From Candidatus Iainarchaeum sp. (GTDB lineage Archaea > Iainarchaeota > Iainarchaeia > Iainarchaeales > GCA-2688035): a stretch of DNA of 5,964 nt. A model generated the notes under the pieces. That model saw nothing but the letters and a program-made list of their open reading frames with translations. It was not told where the DNA came from and did not search any database. The translations under genes and the position numbers were made by a program. This document shows, in pieces, positions 5,105 to 5,964 of the stretch. How positions within the stretch are numbered: the stretch's first letter is position 1; each line of letters begins with the position of its first letter. The DNA is taken from NCBI GenBank assembly GCA_017608725.1, contig JAFCFG010000069.1, positions 1 through 5,964 of the forward strand. The letters run 5' to 3'.

Positions 5105-5964
5105 ATGATCAAAGGCCTGCCCTACGAGGAGTACTTTGAATCAGGGCACAGGGCATGCGCTGGCTGTGGAGAAGCCCTTGTAATAAGGCATATTGCAAAG
5201 GCTTCAGGGCCAAACACAATTGCGGTAATGGCAACCGGCTGTATGGAGGTTGTTTCAACCCCCTATCCTCAAACATCCTGGAAGATTCCTTGGATTCACG
5301 GGGCATTTGAAAACAATGCTGCGATTGCTTCTGGAATTGATGCTGCATTGAATGCACAGGGCAAGAGAAAGGGAATAAACCTGCTTGTTTTTGGCGGTGA
5401 CGGTGCAAGCTTTGACATTGGTTTTGGTGCATTGAGCGGTGCAATAGAGAGAGGCCATCACTTTACATATATTGCAACGGACAACGAGGCTTACATGAAT
5501 TGCCTTGCGCTTGACTCATTGATAATGACTAAGGAGGGCCTGAAGAGAATTATTGATGTTGAAGTAGGCGACTTGGTTTATACTTTTAGCCAGAAGAAGC
5601 ATAAATTGGTCTTGAAGAAATGCACAGGAATTTTTGACAACGGTGAAAAAAGGGTTTTTGAAATAAACACAGATTCACACACTATAAAGGCCACTGGGAA
5701 TCACCCTTTCCTAGTTCTTAAGAGAAACGGAAGAGGGAAGCAAAGCGAACTGGTTTGGAAAATGGTTGAAGAATTGCACCCAGGAGACGAGGTTGTTGTT
5801 CTCAAACAAGGAATAGATGGAACACCCTACAAATTCCCAGAGATACAGCTGTCAAAGAAAGGAGATTACAAAGTGAATAAGATTAGGGAAATAAAAATAC
5901 CAAAAAAGTCTTCAAGAGATTTGATGAAGTTGCTTGGCTTGTATGTTGGAGGTGGCTGGGTTAG
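5105..5964 (+). CDS. porB: Pyruvate:ferredoxin oxidoreductase, beta subunit, interrupted by an intein (3' end outside window)
   Basis: The frame is open to the window edge (286 codons). The N-extein, residues 1-132, matches PorB closely. It has ACAGCGEA with Cys18 and Cys21, and ATGCMEVV with Cys46, giving the C-x2-C-x24-C ligand set of its [4Fe-4S] cluster (the fourth Cys is expected downstream). It also has a WKIPWIHGAFENNAA segment and GGDGASFDIGFGALSGAIER, the TPP-binding GDG motif at 98-100, leading to DNEAYMN at 126-132. Family members continue with TG; here an intein starts at residue 133. Beta binds TPP-Mg and catalyses decarboxylation with alpha. The ATG at 5105 is 8 nt after the alpha stop, but GGGGAG (5098-5103) is only 1 nt from it. 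TTG at 5093, overlapping the alpha stop as TTGA with GGGGAG 10 nt upstream, is an alternative that adds four residues. The frame has no stop, so an active precursor is likely. Confidence 0.93.
   Translation, partial: MIKGLPYEEYFESGHRACAGCGEALVIRHIAKASGPNTIAVMATGCMEVVSTPYPQTSWKIPWIHGAFENNAAIASGIDAALNAQGKRKGINLLVFGGDGASFDIGFGALSGAIERGHHFTYIATDNEAYMNCLALDSLIMTKEGLKRIIDVEVGDLVYTFSQKKHKLVLKKCTGIFDNGEKRVFEINTDSHTIKATGNHPFLVLKRNGRGKQSELVWKMVEELHPGDEVVVLKQGIDGTPYKFPEIQLSKKGDYKVNKIREIKIPKKSSRDLMKLLGLYVGGGWV
5501..5964 (+). mobile_element. Intein in PorB (N-terminal part, continues past window)
   Basis: The intein begins with Cys1 (TGC at 5501) directly after DNEAYMN. Visible parts are block A (CLALDSLIMTKEGLKRIIDV, 1-20, with VGD next), block B TGNHPFLVL with the splicing T65-x-x-H68, a HPGDEVVVL strand (93-101), and LLGLYVGGGWV (144-154), the first LAGLIDADG motif of a DOD homing endonuclease. 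The host protein would resume with Thr-Gly in relatives, so a Thr +1 nucleophile is expected. Blocks F and G, the terminal Asn and the second LAGLIDADG motif lie outside the window. The endonuclease motif has Gly151 where Asp (or Glu) normally binds metal. A free-standing Hint domain is unlikely because the reading frame runs straight in from PorB at a conserved site. Confidence 0.92.

Noticed and set aside
5109..5461. Minus-strand open frames antisense to porB
   Set aside because: The plus strand encodes clear PorB sequence here; the minus frames are Gln/Ser/His-rich shadows.

Overview
This window looks like archaeal chromosome, probably from a small-genome or uncultivated lineage. I cannot place the phylum; a DPANN-type archaeon is only a guess. 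The archaeal markers are a diphthine synthase (diphthamide on EF2 is archaeal and eukaryotic only), a DUF357 protein and a four-gene archaeal-type 2-oxoacid:ferredoxin oxidoreductase. Several genes also have a T/A-rich box about 29 nt before the ATG and no Shine-Dalgarno, as expected for leaderless archaeal transcripts. Arginine is mostly AGG/AGA, and genes are packed with short gaps.

Left part (1-924): one open frame enters from the left edge and carries the C-terminal end of a PfkB-family sugar kinase, joined without a stop to a complete glucosamine-6-phosphate deaminase (NagB) domain. This appears to be a kinase-deaminase fusion feeding amino sugars into fructose-6-phosphate. After a short gap come dphB (1097-1858) and a DUF357 gene (1885-2172), probably one operon. 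A single-pass membrane protein with an outer beta-sandwich-like domain follows (2212-2700) with its own promoter. A small acylphosphatase gene (2780-3058) lies on the minus strand.

Right part (3117-5964): a tight operon in the order gamma, delta, alpha, beta encodes pyruvate (2-oxoacid):ferredoxin oxidoreductase, which makes acetyl-CoA, CO2 and reduced ferredoxin. It starts divergently from the acylphosphatase gene across a 58-bp T/A-rich gap. The beta subunit is interrupted in frame after residue 132, exactly in its thiamine-diphosphate/Mg loop (DNEAYMN), by an intein beginning with Cys. The intein N-terminal splicing blocks and the first LAGLIDADG motif are visible; the window ends inside that motif, so the rest of the intein and the C-extein are not seen.

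The most notable points are the PorB intein at the cofactor-binding loop, its LAGLIDADG motif with Gly in place of the usual metal-binding Asp, and the PfkB-NagB fusion. No tRNA, rRNA, CRISPR array or insertion sequence is visible.
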